From: SHXR01 sp046160305
GTDB taxonomy: Bacteria > Pseudomonadota > Gammaproteobacteria > Burkholderiales > SG8-39
Length of the DNA stretch: 64,000 bases
NCBI GenBank assembly: GCA_046160305.1
Contig: JBJXGX010000116.1
Location: forward strand, 65,978 to 129,977
Direction of reading: 5' to 3'
Made by a program: the position numbers and the translations under genes
In this document: positions 9,065-17,184 of the stretch, one piece after another
Position numbering within the stretch: position 1 is the first letter of the stretch
Layout: each line of letters starts with the position of its first letter
The notes under the pieces: model-generated
Told to the model about the DNA's origin: nothing
Database searches by the model: none
Seen by the model: only the letters and a program-made list of their open reading frames with translations

Positions 9065-9958
9065 ATGATCGACACGCCGGCCGCACGCCGTTTCGCCAAC
9101 CGCGCGGCCCATCGAGCTGCCGGCACGGGTGACGTGGTGGCGCGTGAGGTCGAATCGCGCATGATCGAGCGATTGGCGTTGATGAGACTCACGCCCGCGC
9201 GAATTGTCGACGCCGGTTGCGGACGATTCCCCGCCTTCAGGCCGCTGCACGCCAGATATCCCGATGCCGAGATCATCGCGCTTGATAGCGCGCGTGACAC
9301 GCTCGCAGCAAGTCGCGGGCAACGCGGATGGGTCGAGCGCGTCCGCCATGCGCTCGGTGTGTCGCATCGATGCCTTGTTTGCGCCGACATGGCGATGGTG
9401 CCGCTTCCCGACGGGTCGCTTGGGCTCGTATGGTCCAACCTCTCGCTCGGCGCGCAGCCGGACCTGAAACGCGTGTTTGATGAGTGGTATCGCGTTCTCG
9501 AAGTCGGGGGGTTGGTGATGTTTACGGCCTACGGTCCGGATACGCTGAAAGAGCTTCGCGCGTCATTCGCCGTCTCGGGCCATCCCGCACCGGTGCACGC
9601 GTTCGTCGACATGCACGATCTTGGCGATTTGCTGGTTGGCGCCGGATTCGCGGATCCCGTGATGGATATGGAACTCCTCACGCTTACGTACACGTCAGTC
9701 GGGCAGTTGCTCGCCGAAATCCGCGATACCGGCCAATCGAACGCGCTGTCGGCGCGAAGCCGAGGGCTGCACGGCAAGAAGCGTTGGCGGGCGATGCTCG
9801 CCGCGTATGATGCGCAGCGTCGCGACGGGCGGATCCCCGCAAGCATCGAAATCGTTTATGGGCACGCGTGGAAAGGTCCACCGAAGAAAAATCGCGACGG
9901 AAGCTCGGTCATGCATTTCACGCCCAGCGGGGCGCGTGGGCCTAAGGCGCCAAGGTGA
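9065..9958 (+). CDS. SAM-dependent methyltransferase, BioC-like (malonyl-ACP O-methyltransferase family)
   Basis: BioC methylates malonyl-ACP at the first step of biotin synthesis. The product from the ATG at 9065 is 297 residues. It starts with RRFANRAAHRAAGTG, resembling the BioC opening RRxFxRAAxxY but without the tyrosine. The S-adenosylmethionine motif VDAGCGRFP lies near residue 40, and LVWSNLSLGAQPDLKRVFDEWYRVLEVGGLVMFTAYGPDTLKEL matches BioC in general layout. Betaproteobacterial BioC genes often sit beside comF; here an amidase gene lies between. No other biotin gene is in the window, so BioC is a family-level call. Confidence 0.72.
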   Translation: MIDTPAARRFANRAAHRAAGTGDVVAREVESRMIERLALMRLTPARIVDAGCGRFPAFRPLHARYPDAEIIALDSARDTLAASRGQRGWVERVRHALGVSHRCLVCADMAMVPLPDGSLGLVWSNLSLGAQPDLKRVFDEWYRVLEVGGLVMFTAYGPDTLKELRASFAVSGHPAPVHAFVDMHDLGDLLVGAGFADPVMDMELLTLTYTSVGQLLAEIRDTGQSNALSARSRGLHGKKRWRAMLAAYDAQRRDGRIPASIEIVYGHAWKGPPKKNRDGSSVMHFTPSGARGPKAPR

Positions 9959-10159
9959 ACCCGGCCCGCGCCGGGGAAGACGGTGTTCGCATCCGCGCAA
10001 GGGCATCAACAGGTTGCTTGTTGCGGTTGAATTCATCAATGAGCTTGATCCCGGATTCATAGATGTGTTAATTTTTAATGTTTAGGCCGATGCATGTCGC
10101 CGGGTGAGTCGCGGCGCGTCGTCCGAACCCCTGGATTTTTGCCCCTCGACGCCGCGCTG

Positions 10160-10666
10160 ATGACCGAGCCAGCAAGCCCCTATGCGCACCCGGACGCCCA
10201 TGGCGACGCTGCGGGGTTCAGTATTGTCGTCAGGCGCAATCGATCGGTCGCACCGCGGGCGATGTTGCTCTGCGTTGTGGCGGTGGCAGGTTTTTCGTTC
10301 GCGGTCGGGCTCGCGTTTGCCTGGTTCGGACTCTGGCTTGTGCTGCCGTTTGTGGGGCTTGAGGTCGCGGCGCTGATTTTCGCGTTTGGCGTGTATTCAC
10401 GTCATGTCTCGGACAATGAGACTATTCGCCGCGACGAGCACGGACTGGCGGTCGAAATCCGCCAGGGGAACCGGTTACTGAAATATCGGCTCGACGCGCA
10501 TTGGGCGCAATGCATCCTCGATAACGTGGGGCGTGAGGTGCGGCTGTTGATCGGATCGCATGGCAGGTTCGTGCAGATCGGTCGCCACCTCGGGGAAGCG
10601 GGGCAGCGGCAGTTGAGGAATGAACTGAACGAGCGACTGCGCGCGTACCGCGCGGGCCGCGGCTGA
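10160..10666 (+). CDS. DUF2244 membrane protein
   Basis: The 168-residue product has two adjacent membrane helices at about 35-80 (MLLCVVAVAGFSFAVGLAFAW and LWLVLPFVGLEVAALIFAFG), then a C-terminal cytoplasmic part with ending QIGRHLGEAGQRQLRNELNERLR. This is the pattern of DUF2244, a family of unknown function often placed just upstream of cytochrome c oxidase genes, as here. I chose the Met at 10160 because the longer frame from 10094 adds a non-conserved leader. The gene lies 37 bases upstream of coxB and may share its transcript. Confidence 0.82.
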   Translation: MTEPASPYAHPDAHGDAAGFSIVVRRNRSVAPRAMLLCVVAVAGFSFAVGLAFAWFGLWLVLPFVGLEVAALIFAFGVYSRHVSDNETIRRDEHGLAVEIRQGNRLLKYRLDAHWAQCILDNVGREVRLLIGSHGRFVQIGRHLGEAGQRQLRNELNERLRAYRAGRG

Positions 10667-10703
10667 ATTCGACAACACGCAAACTATAAGGCTTGGGGAA
10701 GGA

Positions 10704-11855
10704 ATGAGAAGCGTAGCAGAACGGCTCGGTTGCGGGCTCGCACTCGCAACGACGTGCGGCATCGCGGTCGCGCAGGCAACATTCAGCAAGTACAACTTTC
10801 CGCCACCCGCCACGAAGATCGCCGCCGATGTGAACGATCTCCACATCACCATGATGTGGATTATCGCGGTGATTTTCGTCGGCGTGTTCGGGACGATGTT
10901 CTATTCGATCTTCAAGCATCGTAAGTCGGTTGGCCATAAGGCCGCCCACTTTCACGAGCACACCGGCGTCGAGATCGCGTGGACGATCGTGCCGTTCGCG
11001 ATCCTGATCATCATGGCGATTCCTGCGACGAAGGTCTTTCTCGCCATGAAAGACACGGCCCAGCCCGATTTGACCATCAAGGTCACCGGCTATCAATGGA
11101 AGTGGGGATACGATTACCTCAAGGGCGAGGGGGAAGGCATCGGCTTCCTGTCGAATATCTCGACGCCACGCGATCAAGTCGAGGGCAATGCGCCCAAAGG
11201 GGAGCACTACCTCCTCGAGGTCGACAACCCGATGGTCGTACCGGTGAACAAGAAGGTTCGCTTGGTCATCACCGCGAACGACGTGATTCACTCGTGGTGG
11301 GTACCTGCATTCGCCGTCAAGCAGGACGCCATCCCGGGATTCGTCCGGGATTCATGGTTCCGCGCCGACAAAGAGGGCACGTTCCGCGGACAGTGCGTCG
11401 AGCTCTGCGGCAAGGACCACGGCTTCATGCCGGTGGTCGTAAAGGTCGTGTCCGAGGGCGAATACAAGAACTGGGTGGCCGAGCAGAAGAAGACGATCGC
11501 CGCGGCGGCCGAGGATCCCAACAAGCAGTGGACGGTTGCCGATCTCGTCGCGCGTGGTGAGAAGGTTTATACGGGCAATGGCGGCTGCGTTGCCTGTCAC
11601 CAGGCAAATGGCGCCGGGATCCCCGGAACTTTTCCCGCATTGAGCGGATCACCCGTCGTGACCGGTCTCAAGGAGGCGCAGATCGGCGCCATCCTGAATG
11701 GCATCGTGAAGGACGGCAAGCCCACTGCCATGGCCTCGTTCAAGCATCTTTCCGATACCGACATCGCGGCGGTCATCACCTACACCCGCAACAGCTGGGC
11801 GAACAAGGTGGGTGACATGATTCAGCCGGGCGACGTCAAAGCGGCACGCAAGTAA
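10704..11855 (+). CDS. coxB: Cytochrome c oxidase subunit II with C-terminal cytochrome c domain
   Basis: Subunit II takes electrons from cytochrome c through the CuA centre and passes them to subunit I. The 383-residue product has a signal peptide (1-24), two membrane helices (about 50-70 and 90-112), and a cupredoxin domain. CuA ligands are visible as His196, Cys231, Glu233, Cys235, His239 and Met242. A fused cytochrome c domain follows with heme motif CVACH at 295-299 and a probable Met343 ligand. The fusion makes this a caa3-type oxidase. It is the first structural gene of the oxidase operon and lies 25 bases before coxA. Confidence 0.97.
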   Translation: MRSVAERLGCGLALATTCGIAVAQATFSKYNFPPPATKIAADVNDLHITMMWIIAVIFVGVFGTMFYSIFKHRKSVGHKAAHFHEHTGVEIAWTIVPFAILIIMAIPATKVFLAMKDTAQPDLTIKVTGYQWKWGYDYLKGEGEGIGFLSNISTPRDQVEGNAPKGEHYLLEVDNPMVVPVNKKVRLVITANDVIHSWWVPAFAVKQDAIPGFVRDSWFRADKEGTFRGQCVELCGKDHGFMPVVVKVVSEGEYKNWVAEQKKTIAAAAEDPNKQWTVADLVARGEKVYTGNGGCVACHQANGAGIPGTFPALSGSPVVTGLKEAQIGAILNGIVKDGKPTAMASFKHLSDTDIAAVITYTRNSWANKVGDMIQPGDVKAARK

Positions 11856-11880
11856 CAGATTCCATCCAGGAGCTAGCGGT

Positions 11881-13479
11881 ATGAGCACGGCTGCGCACGC
11901 ACACGATCACGCCTCCCACGACGAGCATGGTCATGACCATCGCCCGTACGGGATCATGCGTTGGTTGACAACCACGAACCACAAGGATATCGGCACCCTT
12001 TATCTATGGTTCAGCTTCACGATGTTCATGGCGGGCGGCTTGCTCGCGCTCGGCATTCGCGCTGAGCTCTTCCAACCCGGCATGCAGCTATGGCGGCCTG
12101 AGTTCTTCAATCAGCTCACCACCATGCATGGCCTCCTCATTGTGTTCGGCGCGATCATGCCGGCGTTCGTCGGATTCGCGAACTGGCAGGTGCCGATGAT
12201 GATCGGTGCGCCCGACATGGCATTCGCCCGAATGAATCTCTGGAGCTTCTGGCTGTTGCCGCCTGCGGCAACGCTTCTCGTGGCATCGTTCTTCGTGCCC
12301 GGTGGCGCAACCGCGGCGGGATGGACGATTTACGCACCGCTATCGACCCAGATGGGCGCGGGCATGGACCTTGGGATCTTCGCGCTCCACATCATGGGTG
12401 CGAGCTCGATCATGGGGTCCATCAATATCGTCGTCACGATCCTGAACATGCGCGCGCCCGGCATGACCCTGATGAAGATGCCGCTCTTCGTCTGGACTTG
12501 GCTCATCACGGCGTATCTGTTGATCGCGGTAATGCCGGTGCTCGCGGGCGCCATTACCATGTTGCTCACCGATCGTCACTTCGGCACATCGTTCTTCAAC
12601 GCGGCCGGTGGCGGCGATCCGGTCATGTTCCAGCACATCTTCTGGTTCTTCGGGCATCCGGAGGTGTACATCATGATCCTGCCGGCGTTCGGGATCGTGT
12701 CCCAGGTGATCCCGGCGTTCGCGCGCAAACCGCTGTTCGGGTACTCATCGATGGTGTACGCGACTTCATCGATCGCGATCCTCTCGTTCATCGTCTGGGC
12801 GCATCACATGTACGTGGTCGGCATGCCGACCGCGGGCGTGCTGTTCTTCATGTATGCAACGGTATTGATCGCGGTTCCAACGGGCGTCAAGGTGTTCAAC
12901 TGGCTCGCGACCATGTGGCGCGGATCGATGACCTTCGAGACCCCGATGCTCTGGTCGGTCGGCTTCATCTTCGTGTTCACCATGGGCGGCTTCACAGGGC
13001 TCATTTGCGCGCTGGTTCCAATCGATATCCAGATCCAGGAAACGTATTACATCGTTGCCCATTTCCACTACGTGCTGGTGGCGGGCTCGTTGTTCGGCAT
13101 CTTCTCGGGCATCTACTTTTGGCTTCCCAAGTGGACCGGCAAGATGTACGACGAAACGCTGGGCAAGTGGCATTTCTGGACGTCGATGATTTTCTTCAAT
13201 GTCACGTTCTTCCCGATGCACTTTCTGGGTCTGGCAGGGATGCCGCGCCGCGTGCCGGACTACAACCCGATGTTCGCCGACTTCAACATGCTGGCAACGA
13301 TCGGTGCGTTCGGATTCGCGATATCGCAACTGATCTTCCTCGTGGCTGTTCTCAAGTGCATCCGCAGCGGCGAGAAAGCGCCGCAGAACCCGTGGGAAGG
13401 CGCTGATACGCTCGAATGGACGCATTTGCCGAGTCCGGCGCCTTATCACAGCTTCGAGACCCCGCCGCACGTGAAATGA
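11881..13479 (+). CDS. coxA: Cytochrome c oxidase subunit I
   Basis: Subunit I holds heme a, heme a3 and CuB, reduces oxygen to water and pumps protons. The 532-residue product has about twelve membrane helices. The low-spin heme His lies in TTMHGLL near residue 81, the CuB site is in GHPEVY near 258 and HHMY near 306, and the heme a3 and a ligands are in HFHYVLV near 394. Glutamate in GHPEVY marks an A1-type enzyme with a D channel. The first 20 residues are very His-rich, with seven His, a feature I cannot assign a role. The stop overlaps the next small gene as ATGA. Confidence 0.98.
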   Translation: MSTAAHAHDHASHDEHGHDHRPYGIMRWLTTTNHKDIGTLYLWFSFTMFMAGGLLALGIRAELFQPGMQLWRPEFFNQLTTMHGLLIVFGAIMPAFVGFANWQVPMMIGAPDMAFARMNLWSFWLLPPAATLLVASFFVPGGATAAGWTIYAPLSTQMGAGMDLGIFALHIMGASSIMGSINIVVTILNMRAPGMTLMKMPLFVWTWLITAYLLIAVMPVLAGAITMLLTDRHFGTSFFNAAGGGDPVMFQHIFWFFGHPEVYIMILPAFGIVSQVIPAFARKPLFGYSSMVYATSSIAILSFIVWAHHMYVVGMPTAGVLFFMYATVLIAVPTGVKVFNWLATMWRGSMTFETPMLWSVGFIFVFTMGGFTGLICALVPIDIQIQETYYIVAHFHYVLVAGSLFGIFSGIYFWLPKWTGKMYDETLGKWHFWTSMIFFNVTFFPMHFLGLAGMPRRVPDYNPMFADFNMLATIGAFGFAISQLIFLVAVLKCIRSGEKAPQNPWEGADTLEWTHLPSPAPYHSFETPPHVK

Positions 13480-13604
13480 GCGCCTTGCATGCGGACCGCG
13501 CAACCGAGCTGCGCGCGCGCAACAAGCGCGCCGGGCTCGTTCTCGCGTCGATCGCGCTCGCGTTCTGTCTCGCGTTCGTAGCAAAGCGGCTGATAGTCGG
13601 ATGA
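13476..13604 (+). CDS. Small single-helix protein of the oxidase operon (42 residues)
   Basis: This tiny gene starts at an ATG that overlaps the coxA stop codon as ATGA and ends by overlapping the cox11 start in the same way. The product has a charged N-terminus, ALHADRATELRARNKRAG, and one membrane helix, LVLASIALAFCLAFVAKRL. Small proteins of this kind between coxA and cox11 are annotated in betaproteobacteria as cytochrome oxidase small assembly proteins. The tight double overlap strongly suggests translational coupling and a real gene. Its molecular role is inferred from position only. Confidence 0.78.
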   Translation: MSALHADRATELRARNKRAGLVLASIALAFCLAFVAKRLIVG

Positions 13605-14176
13605 ACGACGAACAAAACAGTGCCGTGCCGGCGGAACCGAAGAGTGAAAACAAGCGGCTGCTCGGAAAATTGTTGGTGGTGTCGGTCGCGATGTTCGGAT
13701 TCGGCTTCGCGCTCGTTCCTCTCTACGAAAAAATCTGCCAGGTAACGGGGATCCGAAGCCTGCTTCGTCCCGATCATGTGCCGTCCGCAAACACCCAGAT
13801 CGACCGATCAAGGCAGGTCGCGATCGAGTTCGACACCAACCTCCACAAGCTCCCGTGGACATTCAGACCGCTGTCCTCGCATGTCGACGTTCATCCGGGT
13901 GAGCTCACGCGGGTGCAGTACGAGGTCACGAATAATCAGAATCGAGCCGTCACCGGCCAGGCGATTCCGAGCTACGGGCCGCAGCTGGCTGCGCAGTTCT
14001 TCAAGAAAGTGGCGTGCTTCTGTTTCGACAAGCACACGCTCGCGGCGGGCGAAGTCCGGCAGATGGAAGTCGTCTTCGTGATCGATCCCGCGCTGCCAAA
14101 AATCATCAACACGATCACGCTGTCGTTCACATTCTTCGAAATTGAAGGGGGCGGTGCCCAAGGGACCGGCTCTTGA
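13601..14176 (+). CDS. ctaG: Cytochrome c oxidase assembly protein CtaG/Cox11
   Basis: Cox11 delivers copper to the CuB site of subunit I. The 191-residue product has one membrane helix at about 22-40 and a periplasmic immunoglobulin-like domain. The copper-binding CFC motif is at residues 139-141, and the conserved Cys46 follows the helix in LYEKICQVTG. Length and motif spacing are normal. Its start overlaps the preceding small gene as ATGA, and its stop overlaps the DUF2970 gene as TTGA. Confidence 0.95.
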   Translation: MNDEQNSAVPAEPKSENKRLLGKLLVVSVAMFGFGFALVPLYEKICQVTGIRSLLRPDHVPSANTQIDRSRQVAIEFDTNLHKLPWTFRPLSSHVDVHPGELTRVQYEVTNNQNRAVTGQAIPSYGPQLAAQFFKKVACFCFDKHTLAAGEVRQMEVVFVIDPALPKIINTITLSFTFFEIEGGGAQGTGS

Positions 14177-14388
14177 ATGAGAAATTGGTCAGGAAGGCGG
14201 GATTCGGGCAGATTGCCAGAGCGGTCATCTGGTCGTTCCTTGGGATTCGCAAGCGATCCGAGCATGAGTCCGACGTCGCGCGGATCACGCCTGTTCAAGC
14301 GATCATTGCAGGAATCATTGGGGCCGCGTTATTCGTGCTGACGATCCTGGTGGTCGTTCGCATCGTCATGAGCAATGTGACTACGTGA
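14173..14388 (+). CDS. DUF2970 single-helix membrane protein
   Basis: The 71-residue product starts with TTG at 14173, overlapping the cox11 stop. It has a conserved N-terminal segment, QIARAVIWSFLGIRKRSEHE, and one C-terminal membrane helix, AIIAGIIGAALFVLTILVVVRIVM. This matches DUF2970, a family of unknown function found between cox11 and the subunit III gene in betaproteobacteria. A role in oxidase assembly or stability is inferred from this fixed position only. Confidence 0.82.
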   Translation: MNEKLVRKAGFGQIARAVIWSFLGIRKRSEHESDVARITPVQAIIAGIIGAALFVLTILVVVRIVMSNVTT

Positions 14389-14461
14389 GGCCGCCGGGCG
14401 CACATCGACCGGCGCACATGGGGAAAACGGGATTTACACGGGAAGGTTTGGAGATCAAGAA

Positions 14462-15310
14462 ATGCTAAGTACCAATCCGAAATATTACGTTCCGCAGCCC
14501 TCGCTTTGGCCGATGACGGGCGCAATCGCGCTCCTTCTCATGGCCTCGGGTGCCGCGTTATGGTTGAACGGCGCCGGCGGCGGGCGCTGGGTGCTGCTCG
14601 CGGGCTTTCTCTGCCTCGTCTACATGATGTTCGGATGGTTCGGCGAGGTCGCCGGCGAATCCGAAGGCGGGTCCTTCAACAAACAGGTCGATTTCGGTTT
14701 TCGCTGGGGGATGAGCTGGTTCATCTTCTCCGAGGTCATGTTCTTCGCGGCCTTCTTCGGTGCGCTGTTCTATGCCCGGTCACTTTCAGTGCCGTGGCTG
14801 GGCGACCTTGATCACAAGTTGTTGTGGCCGGATTTTGCCGCGACGTGGCCCTCCCAGGGCCCCGGCTTTACCGACAAGTTCACCCCGATGGGCGCCTGGG
14901 GTATTCCTGCAATCAATACGATGATCCTGTTGACCTCGGGCGTAACGGTGACGTGGGCGCATCACGCGTTGCGCGCCAATCATCGTGGACAGCTCATCCT
15001 TGGGCTATTTGCGACGATCGCCCTTGGGGTCGTGTTCCTCGGTCTGCAAGCGTATGAATATGCGCATGCCTACTCCGATCTCGGTCTCAAGCTGACCTCG
15101 GGCATCTATGGATCGACGTTCTACATGCTTACCGGCTTTCATGGATTTCACGTGACCGTCGGCACGATCATGTTGATCGCGATCTTTTTCCGTTGCATCA
15201 AGGGTCACTTCACGCCGGATCACCACTTCGGTTTCGAGGGGGTCGCGTGGTATTGGCACTTCGTCGACGTAGTGTGGCTCCTGCTCTTCATTCTCGTATA
15301 TTGGCTGTAG
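14462..15310 (+). CDS. coxC: Cytochrome c oxidase subunit III
   Basis: Subunit III stabilises the oxidase core and supports proton uptake. The 282-residue product has about seven membrane helices and the signatures WGMSWFIFSEVMFFAAFFGA, NTMILLTSGVTVTWAHHAL, GFHGFHVTVGTIML and HFVDVVWLLLFILVYWL, the last at the C-terminus. These are typical of the bacterial and mitochondrial subunit. It closes the structural part of the operon and is followed by a hairpin at 15319-15345. Confidence 0.97.
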   Translation: MLSTNPKYYVPQPSLWPMTGAIALLLMASGAALWLNGAGGGRWVLLAGFLCLVYMMFGWFGEVAGESEGGSFNKQVDFGFRWGMSWFIFSEVMFFAAFFGALFYARSLSVPWLGDLDHKLLWPDFAATWPSQGPGFTDKFTPMGAWGIPAINTMILLTSGVTVTWAHHALRANHRGQLILGLFATIALGVVFLGLQAYEYAHAYSDLGLKLTSGIYGSTFYMLTGFHGFHVTVGTIMLIAIFFRCIKGHFTPDHHFGFEGVAWYWHFVDVVWLLLFILVYWL

Positions 15311-15318
15311 TGATCAGA

Positions 15319-15345
15319 CAAAGCGCCGCCTGATGCAGCGCTTTG
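15319..15345. terminator. Hairpin between convergent coxC and DUF2909 genes
   Basis: A perfect 8-bp inverted repeat, CAAAGCGC and GCGCTTTG, flanks an 11-base loop. It lies nine bases after the coxC stop and 28 bases before the end of the convergent gene, so it could stop transcription from both sides. There is no long T run after either arm, so it is a plausible rather than certain intrinsic terminator. Confidence 0.5.
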
Positions 15346-15372
15346 CACGGCTGGCGATCGCTTGGAACGCGC

Positions 15373-15567
15373 CTAAAGCTTTTCTGGAAAGAGGCCGAAA
15401 TAGTAGCCGGCCATCAATAACAAGAAGAGCGAGATTGAAAGCCCGACCCGAATCGTGAGCGCGCGAACGGCTCGGTTGCTCTGGCCGCGGTCCGTCATCA
15501 TGAAGTAGAGCGCGGACCCGAGCGATCCGACGATCAAGACCAGCATGGCGATGACAACGTAGCGCAT
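15373..15567 (-). CDS. DUF2909 twin-helix membrane protein
   Basis: The 64-residue product has two membrane helices, MRYVVIAMLVLIVGSLGSALYFM and a second around ALTIRVGLSISLFLLLMAGYYFGLF, separated by a short basic loop with TDRGQSNR. This matches the DUF2909 twin transmembrane family, found on the opposite strand between the subunit III and SURF1 genes in many betaproteobacteria. I chose the Met at 15567 because the in-frame extension to 15693 would place a polar leader before the first helix. The function is unknown. Confidence 0.82.
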   Translation of the reverse strand: MRYVVIAMLVLIVGSLGSALYFMMTDRGQSNRAVRALTIRVGLSISLFLLLMAGYYFGLFPEKL

Positions 15568-15683
15568 GCGCCGGAGTGTAGCCGAGCCGACACGTTCCGA
15601 CCGGACCGAAATCAGTGGCGCGTGCCCATCGCGTAGCCATTGCCGACCCCTCGTTTGCACGCTTTGGGGGCACAATACCCGGC

Positions 15684-16403
15684 ATGCAATCACGGCAATT
15701 CAAACCCCGGCTGATCGCGACGATCGGCACCGCCGCGTTTTGCGCAGCGACAATCGGCGCCGGATTCTGGCAACTGGATCGGGCGAATCAGAAGTTCGAG
15801 CGTCAACGCGCATTCGATTCCGCCCGAACCGCGGAAAGGATTGACCTGAATCGCGATTCGATCGGCCCTGAACCGCAGGCATGGCAACCCGTTCTGGCGC
15901 GTGGCGAATTTCTCCCCGCCAACACGGTCTATCTCGATAACAGGATTCATCAAGGCAAGGCCGGGTTCCACGTCATTACCCCCTTTCAACTTGTTGATTC
16001 CCGGCGAGTCGTGTTGATCAATCGCGGATGGATGCCGCTTGGGCCCGTTCGAGACGCGCCGTCGGTCGTGCCGACTGAATCAGGGATCAGCATCATCGAG
16101 GGCCTTCTTTCGCATCCGCCCGAGCGCCCGTTTGAGCTTGGGACCTTCGATCCCAATGCGCGCGTATGGCCCAACTTGACGATTGATCGATTCACCAAGA
16201 GCCGAGGAATACCGATCGAGCCCTTCGTTGTGCTGCAAACCGGCAATGCCCGGGACGGCCTCATCCGAACATGGGAGCCTCCAACGACCGGTGGGGAGAA
16301 AAACCAAAGCTATGCGCTGCAGTGGTTTTCATTCGCCGCGCTCGCGCTGGGTTTTTATGTCGCGCTGAATCTTCGCAAGAGAAGCAATATCAATGGACAC
16401 TAG
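15684..16403 (+). CDS. SURF1 family cytochrome oxidase biogenesis protein
   Basis: SURF1 proteins are membrane factors that help insert heme a into subunit I. The 239-residue product has a helix near each end (about 9-27 and 215-230). The conserved parts are GFWQLDRANQKFERQRAF after the first helix, NRGWMP in the middle, and NQSYALQWFSFAALALGFY at the C-terminus. I chose the ATG at 15684; the frame upstream to 15615 is not conserved. It overlaps the next gene by eleven bases. Confidence 0.92.
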   Translation: MQSRQFKPRLIATIGTAAFCAATIGAGFWQLDRANQKFERQRAFDSARTAERIDLNRDSIGPEPQAWQPVLARGEFLPANTVYLDNRIHQGKAGFHVITPFQLVDSRRVVLINRGWMPLGPVRDAPSVVPTESGISIIEGLLSHPPERPFELGTFDPNARVWPNLTIDRFTKSRGIPIEPFVVLQTGNARDGLIRTWEPPTTGGEKNQSYALQWFSFAALALGFYVALNLRKRSNINGH

Positions 16404-16998
16404 CTCGATCGAGCCACAGCGCCCCGCGCCGACTACGCGCGCGCGGCGCGGCAGACTTCAGGCTCTGCTGATTCTCCTCGTTTGCGCCGCGCCGATTGTC
16501 GGTGGAACGATCGCTTTCAAGTTCTGGGAATCCGGCCCGACGACGAACTACGGGGAACTGGTCACGCCGAGAAAAGTGGAAATCATCGGGCAGGGGGCCG
16601 ACCAACGACCGGCCGCACTTTCCGATCACGATGGGAAATGGCGTTACGTAATATTCGATGCTGGTGAATGCGACGAACAGTGCCAGCGGAAACTCCTCTA
16701 TACGCGGCAGATTCGCCTAGCCCAAGGACGCGAGCAGGGCCGTATCGAGAGAATCTGGCTGATCGACGATCGATCGATCCCCAATGCGGCGCATGCGGCG
16801 CTCTATGCCGATGCGCACATCGTCACGCTTCCCTCGCCTTCGGTGGCGTCCGCGTTCGAGCCACAGGGTTCGGCCCGGCAGTACATCTATCTCGTCGATC
16901 CTCATGGCAACTTGATGATGCGCTATTCGGCAGATCCGGACCCCGCGAGGATGATCAAGGATCTGCAGCGTCTGCTCAAATATAGTCGGATCGGGTAG
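16393..16998 (+). CDS. SCO-like thioredoxin-fold membrane protein lacking the SCO histidine
   Basis: The 201-residue product has one N-terminal membrane helix at about 22-42 and a periplasmic domain. That domain contains GECDEQCQRKLLYTRQ, with Cys93 and Cys97 in a CxxxC arrangement like the copper site of SCO proteins. The later strand IYLVDPHGNLMMRY matches the SCO strand in which the conserved His would lie two turns earlier, but here that region reads EPQGSARQY with no His. It lies between SURF1 and ctaB, where betaproteobacteria often have such a gene under vague names. A thiol-disulfide role in oxidase assembly is inferred. Confidence 0.75.
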   Translation: MDTSSIEPQRPAPTTRARRGRLQALLILLVCAAPIVGGTIAFKFWESGPTTNYGELVTPRKVEIIGQGADQRPAALSDHDGKWRYVIFDAGECDEQCQRKLLYTRQIRLAQGREQGRIERIWLIDDRSIPNAAHAALYADAHIVTLPSPSVASAFEPQGSARQYIYLVDPHGNLMMRYSADPDPARMIKDLQRLLKYSRIG

Positions 16999-17184
16999 CG
17001 AGCGGATCACGCTGCGCTCTGGTCTCCCCGCCGAACCGCCACGTGCTAGACTTTGCAGACGTAGCGGCTTACCCCCAACGCTCGTTGCGGTGTGTACCGC
17101 CTCGCCGACTGTGCGGTCCGCGATATGAAGCGGCCCCTGGACGATGTAGTTCGAAGCACCCCTAACCTCCGCTAGAGCCTGACT

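Noticed and set aside
12321..13406. 361-codon frame on the plus strand inside coxA
   Set aside because: It is out of frame with coxA and has His- and Arg-rich content without membrane helices; the coxA frame is certain.
16999..17184. Possible remnant of ctaA before ctaB
   Set aside because: I saw no stretch resembling CtaA helices or histidines in any frame, so decay of a former gene is not supported.
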